DNA from: Jiangella endophytica
Lineage (GTDB): Bacteria; Actinomycetota; Actinomycetes; Jiangellales; Jiangellaceae
DNA: 64,000 bases
Direction: 5' to 3'
NCBI RefSeq assembly: GCF_003427025.1
Contig: NZ_QVAI01000004.1
Coordinates: 1 to 64,000, forward strand
This document shows, piece by piece, positions 17,849-25,826 of this stretch. The translations under genes and the position numbers were made by a program. The notes under the pieces were generated by a model that worked only from the letters and a program-made list of their open reading frames with translations, ran no database searches and had not been told where the DNA came from. Each line of letters opens with the position of its first letter. Position 1 is the stretch's first letter.

Positions 17849-19113
17849 GCGGGCCACGGTAGCCAGGCGTGGACGCGGAAGTCGCCGTCACGGGTGATTC
17901 CGTGCTCCAGCGATCCGCCGGCCAGCTCGACCCGTTCGGCCAGTCCGATGAGCCCGGTGCCGGTGCCGGGGATGTCGCCCGCCGAGCCGAAGTCGCCCGA
18001 CCCGACCGGCAGGCGGTTGCGCACCTCGACCGCCAGCCCGCCGCCGGGCCCGCCGGTCAGTGTGACGATGACGCCGGTGCCGCGCGCGTGCTTGCGCACG
18101 TTGGTGAGCGCCTCCTGCACGACGCGGTAGGCACAGCGCGCCACGACCGCGGGCGGTTCGGCGCCGTCGCCGGCCACCTCCTCGACGACCGTGACCCGCA
18201 TGCCGGCCTGCCGGGACTCCTCGACCAGCGCCGGCAGCTGGGCGAGCGTGGGCTGCGGCCGGTCGGGGTCGTCGTCGGACGACGGTGCCCGCAGCACGCC
18301 GATGATCTCGCGGAGGTCCTGCAGCGCCTGGTGCGCGCTGGCCCGGATGACCCCGGCAGCGTTCGCGACGTCCGCGCGCGGGGCGTCGGGGCGGTACTCC
18401 AGCGCGCCGGCGTGCACGCTGAGCAGCGAGATGCGATGGGCGAGGACGTCGTGCATCTCGCGGGCGATGCGCTCGCGCTCGAGGTGCCGGGCCCGCTCGA
18501 CCCGCAGCGCCGACTCGGCCTCGGCCTGGTAGGCCCGCTCGCGCAGCGACAGGACCAGCTGCCGCCGCGAGCGCACCAGCATGCCCCAGAGCGTGACGGC
18601 GACGACCCCGAAGATGGTGAGCAGCGCGGCCCAGCGGTAGGCCAGCTCGGGGTCGGGATAGACCTGGTAGAAGACCAAGCCGGTGCAGACGTGCATGCCG
18701 GCGACCGCGGCGGCCACCGCCCAGCGGCGGTGCACCGCGACGGTGAACAGCAGGACGATCGCGGCGCCCGCCGCCGAGGACGCCGCGATGGACAGCAGCG
18801 CGATGCCGACCGCCAGGTGCACCGGCCAGCGGCGCCGCCACCACAGCGTGAGGCAGGCCGCCGCGCCGAGGATCAGGTCGATCAGTGCGACCAGCTCGGG
18901 CGGGTCGTTCTGCATCGCGGCGTCGTAGGTCATGAGCCCGATGAACACGGCGACCAGGAAGCACAGGGTGTCGACGATCCAGTCGCGCACCGACCGGCGC
19001 ACCCGGCCGCGCCGGGAGGGATCGGCGGTGTCGGGATCGACCCGCAGCACGCCCGGCAGCAGCGACGGCAGCTCGGGACTGCCGGCCGCGGGAACCGGGG
19101 CATGGGTCGTCAT
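17845..19113 (-). CDS. Sensor histidine kinase, DesK/NarL type
   Basis: Membrane kinase of 422 aa. A Pro-rich N-terminal ~50 residues precede about five membrane helices (~55-185) with short loops. HisKA_3 follows: AREMHDVLAHRISLLSVHAG. The ATPase N box EALTNVRKHARG is standard, but the usual DDGRG is replaced by VEVRNRLPVGSG, a variant D box. The gene is divergent from an ABC exporter, in the arrangement of cell-envelope-stress or drug-sensing systems. Stimulus not evident. Confidence 0.92.
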   Translation of the reverse strand: MTTHAPVPAAGSPELPSLLPGVLRVDPDTADPSRRGRVRRSVRDWIVDTLCFLVAVFIGLMTYDAAMQNDPPELVALIDLILGAAACLTLWWRRRWPVHLAVGIALLSIAASSAAGAAIVLLFTVAVHRRWAVAAAVAGMHVCTGLVFYQVYPDPELAYRWAALLTIFGVVAVTLWGMLVRSRRQLVLSLRERAYQAEAESALRVERARHLERERIAREMHDVLAHRISLLSVHAGALEYRPDAPRADVANAAGVIRASAHQALQDLREIIGVLRAPSSDDDPDRPQPTLAQLPALVEESRQAGMRVTVVEEVAGDGAEPPAVVARCAYRVVQEALTNVRKHARGTGVIVTLTGGPGGGLAVEVRNRLPVGSGDFGSAGDIPGTGTGLIGLAERVELAGGSLEHGITRDGDFRVHAWLPWPA

Positions 19114-19245
19114 GAGACACCACGCTACGAGCCGATCGGCCTGCGCGGGTAGCGACGAAGGTCGATCGGGCCCTAGACCAAGGTCGCGGTGCGGCATCCT
19201 TCGGGCCGACGCGCGGAGCCGGGTCCGGCGGCCAGAGTGGATGCC
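19114..19245. promoter_or_regulatory. Divergent control region of kinase and ABC exporter
   Basis: 132 bp between the two divergent start codons. AAGGTCG occurs twice as a direct repeat (about 19157 and 19180) around GATCGGGCCCTAGACC, followed by TCCTTCGGGCC. These are candidate response-regulator half sites; this is inference. Confidence 0.35.
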
Positions 19246-20145
19246 ATGATCACTGTCGAGCACCTGACGAAGCGGTACGGGGCCTTCACCGCCGCGAACG
19301 ACGTGTCGTTCACGTGCGTCCCCGGCACCGTCACCGGCTTCCTCGGCCCGAACGGCGCGGGGAAGTCCACCACCATGCGGATGATCGCCGGCCTGACCCC
19401 GCCCACGTCGGGCACCTCCACCGTCAACGGCGTCGCTTTCCGCGACCTGCCGAACCCGGGCCGCCACATCGGCGTCCTGCTCGACGCGTCGGCCCAGCAC
19501 GCCGGCCGCACGGGCCGCGAGATCCTGTCGCTGTCGGCCCAGGTGCTCGGCGTCGGCTCCAAGCGGGTCGACGCCATGCTCGAGCTGGTCGGCCTCGCCG
19601 GCACGGCCGAGAAGCGCCGCGTCGGCAACTACTCGCTCGGCATGCGCCAGCGGCTCGGCCTGGCGCACGCGCTGCTCGGCGACCCGACCGTGCTGATGCT
19701 CGACGAGCCGGCCAACGGCCTCGACCCCGAGGGCATCTTCTGGATGCGCGGCGTCTTGCGCGATTTCGCCGACCGCGGCGGCACCGTCATGCTCTCGTCG
19801 CATCTGCTTCGCGAGGTCGAGGCCGTCGCCGACCACCTGGTGGTCATCGGCTCGGGCAAGATCGTCGCCGACGGCTCCAAGGACGAGCTGCTGCACGCCG
19901 GCGGGCTCTACGTCCGCGGGCTCGAGCCCGCCCCGCTGGAGAAGGCGCTCACCGAGGCCGGGCTCTCCGTCCAGCCCACCCGCGACGGCGGCTTCAGCGT
20001 CGCCTCCGACCCCGAGACCGTCGGACGCGCGGCGCTCGCCGCGGGCGTCGTCCTGCTGGAGCTGCGCGCCGCCGACTCCGGCGGCCTCGAGGAGATGTTC
20101 CTCCGCCTGACCTCGAACCACGACTCGTCGAAGGGTGCCGCCTGA
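19246..20145 (+). CDS. ABC transporter ATP-binding protein (drug/bacitracin exporter type)
   Basis: ATPase of 299 aa. Walker A GPNGAGKST, signature YSLGMRQRLGLA, Walker B LMLDEPANGLD and switch His in LLSSHLL are all present. The C-terminal ~80 residues are a small regulatory extension, as in CcmA/DRA-type exporters. The ATG is preceded by an in-frame GTG 9 nt upstream. The stop overlaps the permease ATG (TGATG). Likely controlled by the divergent two-component system. Confidence 0.93.
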   Translation: MITVEHLTKRYGAFTAANDVSFTCVPGTVTGFLGPNGAGKSTTMRMIAGLTPPTSGTSTVNGVAFRDLPNPGRHIGVLLDASAQHAGRTGREILSLSAQVLGVGSKRVDAMLELVGLAGTAEKRRVGNYSLGMRQRLGLAHALLGDPTVLMLDEPANGLDPEGIFWMRGVLRDFADRGGTVMLSSHLLREVEAVADHLVVIGSGKIVADGSKDELLHAGGLYVRGLEPAPLEKALTEAGLSVQPTRDGGFSVASDPETVGRAALAAGVVLLELRAADSGGLEEMFLRLTSNHDSSKGAA

Positions 20146-20936
20146 TGTCCGCCGCCACCTCCACTCCCGCCGCCGGCACGCGCCGGCCGGTCCGCGTCTC
20201 GCGCCCGTCGCTGGCCCGGCTGACCGCCGTCGAACTGCGCAAGGCCACCGACACCCGGGCCGGGTTCTGGCTGCTCGCCGTCATCGCGCTGGTCGCGCTG
20301 GGCATGGTCCTCATCCAGATCTTCACCGGCAGCGCCGAGGACCGCAGGTTCTCCGAGTTCCTCGGCGGCGCCCAGCTCCCGGTCGGCATCCTGCTGCCGG
20401 TCGTCGGCATCCTGGCCGTCACCGGCGAGTGGTCGCAGCGCACCACGCTGACCACGTTCGCGCTGGAGCCGCGGCGGGAACGGGTCATCGCGGCCAAGGT
20501 GTCCGCGGCGGTCCTGATGGCCGTCGGCGCCGTCGTCGCCAGCGTCGCCTGGGCCGCGCTGGCCAACCTCGTCGCGCCGCTGATCACCGACGCCGACGGC
20601 AGTTGGGGCTTCAGCGCCGAGGGCTTCGGCCGGGTGCTGCTGTTCCAGGTCATCAACGTGCTGGTCGGCACCGCGTTCGGTCTGGCACTGCTGAGCACGC
20701 CGCTGGCCATCGTGCTGTTCTTCGTGCTGCCCACCGTGTGGACCATCCTCGGCAGCACCATCTCCGCGCTGAAGACGCCGGCCGAGTGGCTCGACTACAC
20801 CAGCACCACCATGCCGCTGCTCGACGGCGACCTCAGCGGCGAGGCGTGGGGGCAGCTGGGCACGTCGCTGGCACTCTGGCTGGTGGTCCCGCTGGTCTTC
20901 GGCCTGTGGCGGGTCATACGGTCGGAGATCAAGTAG
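20145..20936 (+). CDS. ABC-2 type transporter permease
   Basis: Partner permease of 263 aa with six predicted membrane helices. The N-terminus SLARLTAVELRKATDTRAGF is the typical ABC-2 entry. TGEWSQRTTLTTFALEPRRERVI is the conserved cytoplasmic loop that docks to the ATPase, and the C-terminus ends in RVIRSEIK. One permease plus one ATPase would give a homodimeric exporter; substrate unknown. Confidence 0.92.
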   Translation: MSAATSTPAAGTRRPVRVSRPSLARLTAVELRKATDTRAGFWLLAVIALVALGMVLIQIFTGSAEDRRFSEFLGGAQLPVGILLPVVGILAVTGEWSQRTTLTTFALEPRRERVIAAKVSAAVLMAVGAVVASVAWAALANLVAPLITDADGSWGFSAEGFGRVLLFQVINVLVGTAFGLALLSTPLAIVLFFVLPTVWTILGSTISALKTPAEWLDYTSTTMPLLDGDLSGEAWGQLGTSLALWLVVPLVFGLWRVIRSEIK

Positions 20937-20965
20937 GCAGCCGGAGCGGATCGGGAGAGCGCTCG

Positions 20966-21673
20966 ATGAGTGGAACGACGAACGGCCCGGGCGGCGAGAC
21001 GGTGGTCGGCCGCCCGGGCTGGGAGGCGGTACTGGCCCGGGTCGGGTTCCCGGTGCTGGGCGTGCTGGTCGGGCTGGGCGTCGGCCCGCTGGCCGACTGG
21101 GCGGTCGACACCTCGTGGATCCCCGGCTTCGGCCCCATCAGGTTCATCGCCGAGCTGCCGCAGCCGGGCGGGACCATCGCGACGGTCGCCGCGGGCCTGG
21201 TGCTCGGCGTCCTCCTGGCGTTGACGGCCGAGGGCGAGGTGCTGCGCGTCGGCGTCGGGTCGTCGGCCGTCACGCTGACCCGCGACGGCAAGACCCGCAC
21301 CATCGCCCGCGGCGACGTCACCGCCGTCTTCGCCGACGGCAAGGAGCTGGTGCTGATCTCGCGCGCCGGACTCGAGCTGGCCCGCGAGAAGTCCGACCTC
21401 GCGCCGGCGAGGCTGGCGGCCGCGTTCGGCGAGCAGGGCTATCCGTGGCGGCCCGACGGCGACCCGCACCGCGACCAGTACCGTCGCTGGGTGCCCGACG
21501 AGCCGGAGCTGCCGGCCGGCGCCAACGCCGTGCTCAAGGCGCGGGCCGTCGCACTGGAGAAGGGCGAGCAGACCGACCTCGCCGAGCTGCGCGAGGAGCT
21601 GGGCAAGCTCGGCGTCGTGGTGCGTGACCAGGACAAGCGGCAGTACTGGCGGCGTGCCAGGATAGGCGGATGA
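20966..21673 (+). CDS. YqeB-like membrane protein
   Basis: Protein of 235 aa. Two membrane helices (about 24-45 and 68-92) precede a PH-like beta domain (VTLTRDGKTRTIARGDVTAV onward) and a charged C-terminal region ending RVVRDQDKRQYWRRARIGG-like. This fits actinobacterial YqeB-family proteins. It lies 29 nt after the ABC permease and overlaps the M20 peptidase start by 4 nt. No enzymatic residues are visible; function unknown. Confidence 0.65.
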   Translation: MSGTTNGPGGETVVGRPGWEAVLARVGFPVLGVLVGLGVGPLADWAVDTSWIPGFGPIRFIAELPQPGGTIATVAAGLVLGVLLALTAEGEVLRVGVGSSAVTLTRDGKTRTIARGDVTAVFADGKELVLISRAGLELAREKSDLAPARLAAAFGEQGYPWRPDGDPHRDQYRRWVPDEPELPAGANAVLKARAVALEKGEQTDLAELREELGKLGVVVRDQDKRQYWRRARIGG

Positions 21674-22998
21674 CGCAGACCCCCGCCGCGCCGCCGAGCA
21701 CCGCCGACGCCGAGGTCGTCGACCTCTGCCGCGACCTGCTGCGCATCGACACCTCGAACTTCGGCGACAGCAGCGGCCCCGGCGAGCGCAAGGCCGCCGA
21801 GTACGTGGCCGAGCAGCTCGCCGAGGCCGGGCTCGACCCGGTCGTGTTCGAGTCCGAGCCCGGGCGCACCACCGTCGTCGCCCGGGTCGAGGGAGCCGAC
21901 CCCGACCGCTCCGACGCGCTGCTCCTGCACGGTCACCTCGACGTCGTCCCGGCCGACGCCGCCGACTGGACGCACCACCCGTTCTCCGGCGAGATCGCCG
22001 ACGACTGCCTGTGGGGGCGCGGCGCCGTCGACATGAAGGACATGGACGCCATGATCCTGTCGGTCGTGCGCGACCGTCTGCGAACGGGACGGCGTCCGGC
22101 CCGCCCGCTCGTCCTGGCGTTCCTGGCCGACGAGGAGGCCGGCGGCGTGCTCGGCGCCCACTGGGCCGTCGACCACCGCCCGGAGCTGTTCGAGGGCGTC
22201 ACCGAGGCCATCAGCGAGGTCGGAGGGTTCAGCCTCACCGTCAACGACGACCTCCGGCTCTACCTGGTCGAGACCGCCCAGAAGGGCATCGACTGGATGA
22301 AGCTCACGGTCGAGGGCCGGGCCGGCCACGGTTCCATGGTCAGCGCCGGCAATGCCGTGACCGAGCTCGCCGAGGCGGTCGCGCGGGTCGGCCGCTACGA
22401 GTGGCCGGTGCGGCTCACCCCGACGGTGCGCTCGTTCCTCGAGGAGGCCGGCCAGGCGTTCGGTGTCGAGTTCGATCCCGACGACCCCGAGGCCGTGCTC
22501 GGGCAGCTCGGCAACGTCGGGCGCATCGTGGGCGCCACCCTGCGCAACAGCACCAACCCCACCATGCTCAAGGCCGGCTACAAGCACAACGTCATCCCCG
22601 GCCGCGCCGAGGCCTACATCGACGGCCGCTTCCTGCCCGGCCAGGAGGAGGAGTACGCCGCCACCCTCGACGAGATCCTCGGGCCGGACATCCGGCGCGA
22701 GGCGCTGGTGCACGACATCGCCGTCGAGACCACGTTCGACGGCCCACTCGTCGACGCCATGAGCGCCGCGCTGCTGGCCGAGGACCCCGGCGCCCGGGCC
22801 GTTCCGTACTGCCTCTCCGGCGGCACCGACGCCAAGGCGTTCAGCCTGCTGGGCATCCGCAACTTCGGCTTCGCGCCGCTGCGGCTCCCGCCCGACCTCG
22901 ACTTCGCCGGCATGTTCCACGGCGTCGACGAACGCGTCCCCGTCGACGGCCTCCGGTTCGGGGCCCGCGTCGTCGACCGTTTCCTCGACCTCGCGTGA
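21670..22998 (+). CDS. M20 family metallopeptidase/deacylase
   Basis: Two-zinc hydrolase of 442 aa. Zinc-ligand motifs: H89 with D91 in LLLHGHLDVVP, D121 in GRGAVDMKD, E155/E156 in FLADEEAGG and His near the C-terminus in MFHGVDERVP. A lid/dimerisation domain sits between, around 200-320. Relatives are dipeptidases, acetylornithine or succinyl-diaminopimelate deacylases. The specificity is not readable, and M20 plus a nearby DUF5703 gene is a recurrent actinobacterial pairing. ATGA overlap with the YqeB-like gene. Confidence 0.92.
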   Translation: MTQTPAAPPSTADAEVVDLCRDLLRIDTSNFGDSSGPGERKAAEYVAEQLAEAGLDPVVFESEPGRTTVVARVEGADPDRSDALLLHGHLDVVPADAADWTHHPFSGEIADDCLWGRGAVDMKDMDAMILSVVRDRLRTGRRPARPLVLAFLADEEAGGVLGAHWAVDHRPELFEGVTEAISEVGGFSLTVNDDLRLYLVETAQKGIDWMKLTVEGRAGHGSMVSAGNAVTELAEAVARVGRYEWPVRLTPTVRSFLEEAGQAFGVEFDPDDPEAVLGQLGNVGRIVGATLRNSTNPTMLKAGYKHNVIPGRAEAYIDGRFLPGQEEEYAATLDEILGPDIRREALVHDIAVETTFDGPLVDAMSAALLAEDPGARAVPYCLSGGTDAKAFSLLGIRNFGFAPLRLPPDLDFAGMFHGVDERVPVDGLRFGARVVDRFLDLA

Positions 22999-23041
22999 CA
23001 ATCTGTTACCTCTCCCTGGAATACCTGCTCGTGATGTAGCC

Positions 23042-23063
23042 TGCGTCCGACATTTCGGACGCA
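23042..23063. promoter_or_regulatory. Perfect 9-bp inverted repeat at the LPXTG gene promoter
   Basis: TGCGTCCGA-CATT-TCGGACGCA, arms 23042-23050 and 23055-23063. It begins at the end of a -10-like TAGCCT (23037-23042) and would cover the transcription start, so it could be an operator or a leader hairpin. Confidence 0.45.
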
Positions 23064-23093
23064 CACTCTCGTGCATTCTTCTGGGGGCACCCT

Positions 23094-24524
23094 TTGAGGT
23101 TCATCGGGCGGACCACGGTCCGCGCATTGGCCGGAGCCGGCCTGATCGGGGCGACCGCCCTCGGTCTGGCCGCTCCCGCAGCCGCTGACGAACTGACGCT
23201 CGACTTCATCGTCGACGTGCAGGAGATCTCCGGCTACGCGGGCAGCACGGTGCAGGCCTACACCTCTGTCGCGAACGACCGCGGACTCGACATCGACGGC
23301 TGGAGCGCCGACTTCACCGTGCCGGATGGCGCCACGATCACCGGCATCGCCGGCGAGGAGTTCGCCGACGGCACCGAACGGCCCGACGAGGGCTGCGCAC
23401 TGGTGACACCGCAGCGGGTCGAGTGCCACACGAGCGCCACGCTGGGCCACGTCGACAACGTCGACACCCTCTTCGAGGTCGCGCTCCCCGCCGGCGCCTC
23501 GGGCGTCATCGGCGCGGCCACGTATACCGTCACGCCCGACGAGGGCGCGGCGAAGACCGCCGAGGCCGACGTCACGGTCCTGGAGCCGCTCGAGCCCGAC
23601 CTCGTCGCGACCCTCGGGCCGGACTTCGACATCGCGGCGCCGCCTGGGGCGGGGTTCGACCAGATCCTCGAGGTCACCAGTCTCGGTGGCGACATGGCCG
23701 GTGGCTCGATCGACCTCACCCTGGTCGGGGGCGTCACCCTGACGGGCATCACCGGGCTCGACCTGGTCGACGGCGGCGCCCGCCCGGACGAGGGTTGTGT
23801 CGTCGTCGACGCGCAGGTGCAGTGCCACACGAACGCGACGCTCGCCCAGGGAGCCACCACCGAGATCACGTTCCACCTGCTGATGCCGGCGACCGCGGAG
23901 CGCTCGAAGCTGGGCGACGCCACGGTCACGGTCACCGGCGACAACGGCGGCACGGCCTCGGACACGCAGGCGGTCTACCTCGACGTCGACCCGCGCGTAC
24001 TCGAGGTGACCGCGACGCCGTCGGTGGCGGGCGCGGCCGGCGACGTCGTCGAGATCGTGGTGGACGCGGCCAACGGCGGCCCGATCGGCGTGGCCTCCCG
24101 GGTCGTGGACCTGGTCGTTCCGGAGGGCGCCACGATCGTCGGCGTCGAGGGGTTCGAGCTCGTGGACGAGAGCACCTGGCCGGACGAGGGCTGTGCCCTG
24201 CTGTCGCCGCGGCAGGTCGAGTGCGCGCGCACCAGCCCGCCGCTCCTCACGGGCGAGGCCGAGCAGTGGACGATCGAGGTCCGCCTGGACGACGACGCCG
24301 CCACCGGCGAGCTGGGTGCCGCGCAGCTGACCTACCGGGGCGGCGACGAGTTCTACGAGGCCGAGACCGTCGTGACGGTCACGGCGGGCGGCGGCACGGC
24401 GTCGGGCGGTGACGGTGAGGAACTGCCGGACACCGGCACGAGCAGCACCACCGTCGCCCTCGCCGCGGTCGCGTTGCTGCTGGCCGGCGGCGCGGCGATG
24501 ACGCTGCGGTCGCGTCGGGCCTGA
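23094..24524 (+). CDS. LPXTG-anchored surface protein with three repeated beta domains
   Basis: Exported protein of 476 aa. A signal peptide (cleavage near AAPAAADE, about residue 32) is followed by three ~130-residue domains. Each contains the signature G-x-E/D-x-V/A-D followed by PDEGC and then ECHTSATL or its variants, so each carries a Cys pair about 10 residues apart (likely disulfide). A Gly/Ser spacer, sortase motif LPDTG, a hydrophobic helix and SRRA follow. The start is TTG with GGGGGC upstream. No sortase gene is present in the window. Probably a cell-wall adhesin or structural protein. Confidence 0.85.
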   Translation: MRFIGRTTVRALAGAGLIGATALGLAAPAAADELTLDFIVDVQEISGYAGSTVQAYTSVANDRGLDIDGWSADFTVPDGATITGIAGEEFADGTERPDEGCALVTPQRVECHTSATLGHVDNVDTLFEVALPAGASGVIGAATYTVTPDEGAAKTAEADVTVLEPLEPDLVATLGPDFDIAAPPGAGFDQILEVTSLGGDMAGGSIDLTLVGGVTLTGITGLDLVDGGARPDEGCVVVDAQVQCHTNATLAQGATTEITFHLLMPATAERSKLGDATVTVTGDNGGTASDTQAVYLDVDPRVLEVTATPSVAGAAGDVVEIVVDAANGGPIGVASRVVDLVVPEGATIVGVEGFELVDESTWPDEGCALLSPRQVECARTSPPLLTGEAEQWTIEVRLDDDAATGELGAAQLTYRGGDEFYEAETVVTVTAGGGTASGGDGEELPDTGTSSTTVALAAVALLLAGGAAMTLRSRRA

Positions 24525-24557
24525 CGATATGCACGCCCGACGCTCTGGCCGGGGCGG

Positions 24558-24785
24558 TCAGAGCGTCGGGCGGACCCGCAGGATCTTGCGTCGGAGCACG
24601 ATCTTGCGCGTGCCGTCGGGGTGGAGGCGCAGCCGAGCGAGTTCCCAGTGGCCGTGCTCCGCCTGCTCGGTCAGCAGGCGCCGTGCCGCGCCACGCGAGG
24701 TGGTGCGGGGGAGTGAGATGTGCCGGAACTCGTACTCGGTGGCCGGGACTCGGGAATTGAGGCTTCTCGCCACCGACCATTCCAT
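24558..24785 (-). CDS. DUF5703 family small protein
   Basis: Basic protein of 75 aa. The pattern EYEFRHISLPRTTSRGAARR, then LLTEQAEHGHWELARLRLHP and RRKILRV, matches the small DUF5703 proteins often encoded near M20 peptidases in actinobacteria. No membrane segment or catalytic motif. The first ~15 residues (before ATEYEF) exceed the usual length, so the real start could be downstream, but no better start codon is seen. Function unknown. Confidence 0.75.
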   Translation of the reverse strand: MEWSVARSLNSRVPATEYEFRHISLPRTTSRGAARRLLTEQAEHGHWELARLRLHPDGTRKIVLRRKILRVRPTL

Positions 24786-24827
24786 TTACGTATCTTGCCA
24801 CGGCAGGACCGGGTACGGTCGTCGACT

Positions 24828-25436
24828 GTGACCATGCCGCCGCACGACGCCGAGCGCCTGCAGGCCGCGCTCGACGACCTCACCGACGCTCTGGAAGCTC
24901 ACCTCAACGCGTCCCTCGCCCGCACCGGTGAATCTGACCCGCTGGTCCAGGCCGCCTACAACAAGCTGCGGATCGCCGCCGACCGCTACGACGATCTGTT
25001 GTACGACGCCACCGACGAGGTCACGCCCTGGGAGTTCCCGGAAGAGCCGCCGAGCACGGAGTACGAGGACCTCGAGTCCGAACCCGGCGTGGTCGGCGTG
25101 CTGGTCCGCCGCGATTACGAGATCGACGACACCGACCGGCTGATCGTCGCCGGTCGCGAGGCGTACGGCGAGCTGTACCCGCAGGACCCGCGCGAGTCCG
25201 CCGTCGCCGACGTGTCGCACCCGGGCCGGGCCCTCTACCAGATGCTGCACGCCTACGGCGTCGACGGCCTGGACGAGCGGGCCGAGGAGGCCGGGCTGCT
25301 GCCGCGCGGCGGGACGGTGTGGGTGCAGGCGCTGGGCGAGGCGGACGAGCAGACCCTCACCACCGACCCGTTCGGCGTCGCCGACGAGGACCTGCTGGTG
25401 TACCGCGTCGACGAGATCATCCACACCGAAGACTGA
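24828..25436 (+). CDS. Acidic conserved hypothetical protein
   Basis: Soluble, strongly acidic protein of 202 aa. An N-terminal helical, probably coiled-coil region (about 5-60, AERLQAALDDLTDALEAHLN) leads into a mixed domain with VGVLVRRDYEIDDTDRLIVAG and a C-terminal VYRVDEIIHTED. GTG 24828 is preceded at 8 nt by TACGGT (24814-24819), a near-leaderless arrangement; ATG 24834 is an alternative. No recognised domain. Confidence 0.65.
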   Translation: MTMPPHDAERLQAALDDLTDALEAHLNASLARTGESDPLVQAAYNKLRIAADRYDDLLYDATDEVTPWEFPEEPPSTEYEDLESEPGVVGVLVRRDYEIDDTDRLIVAGREAYGELYPQDPRESAVADVSHPGRALYQMLHAYGVDGLDERAEEAGLLPRGGTVWVQALGEADEQTLTTDPFGVADEDLLVYRVDEIIHTED

Positions 25437-25542
25437 CGCGGCGAGGCGCTGAGCAGGCATGACGCGGCCGTGACACCGATCTGAAGCCGCACCGGAGCTC
25501 AATGGCGGGGTAGTGCACCGCTGTCGAGTGAAGGAGGATGCG

Positions 25543-25722
25543 ATGCGGCTCGGTGGAACAGTACGGCTGGCGGCGGCGACCACGATGCTGGCCGGCCTGG
25601 TGGCCGCCGGCTCGGCGGCGCCGGCCGTCGTGGCGGACCGGGAGTACGGTCCCGGCCCGGACGACCGCGATTTCTCGGTCGTCGCCGACCGGGAGTACAC
25701 GGTCGCGGACCGGGAGTACTGA
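25543..25722 (+). CDS. Small secreted peptide with ADREY repeats
   Basis: Protein of 59 aa. A clear signal peptide (MRLGGTVRLAAATTMLAGLV, then AAGSAAPA) is followed by a mature peptide of only ~25-30 residues in which ADREY occurs three times, the last two ending VVADREYTVADREY. A strong AAGGAGG lies 5 nt before ATG, and a structured terminator starts 8 nt after the stop, so this is very likely a real transcription unit. No family recognised; a secreted structural or signalling peptide is possible. Confidence 0.65.
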   Translation: MRLGGTVRLAAATTMLAGLVAAGSAAPAVVADREYGPGPDDRDFSVVADREYTVADREY

Positions 25723-25729
25723 GGTAGGC

Positions 25730-25779
25730 CTGCCCGGAGAGCCGCGCCGAGTGGGGGCGCTCATCGGTTCTCCGGGCAG
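25730..25779. terminator. Branched hairpin terminator after the small peptide
   Basis: Perfect 11-bp arms CTGCCCGGAGA (25730-25740) and TCTCCGGGCAG (25769-25779) enclose an inner GCGCC/GGCGC stem (25744-25748/25756-25760). It could also serve the convergent aldo/keto reductase. No T-tract, as usual in high-GC actinobacteria. Confidence 0.65.
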
Positions 25780-25826
25780 CCGGCCGGGCAGCCGGCCGGC
25801 TCCCGTCATACGCGGTGACGAGACGG

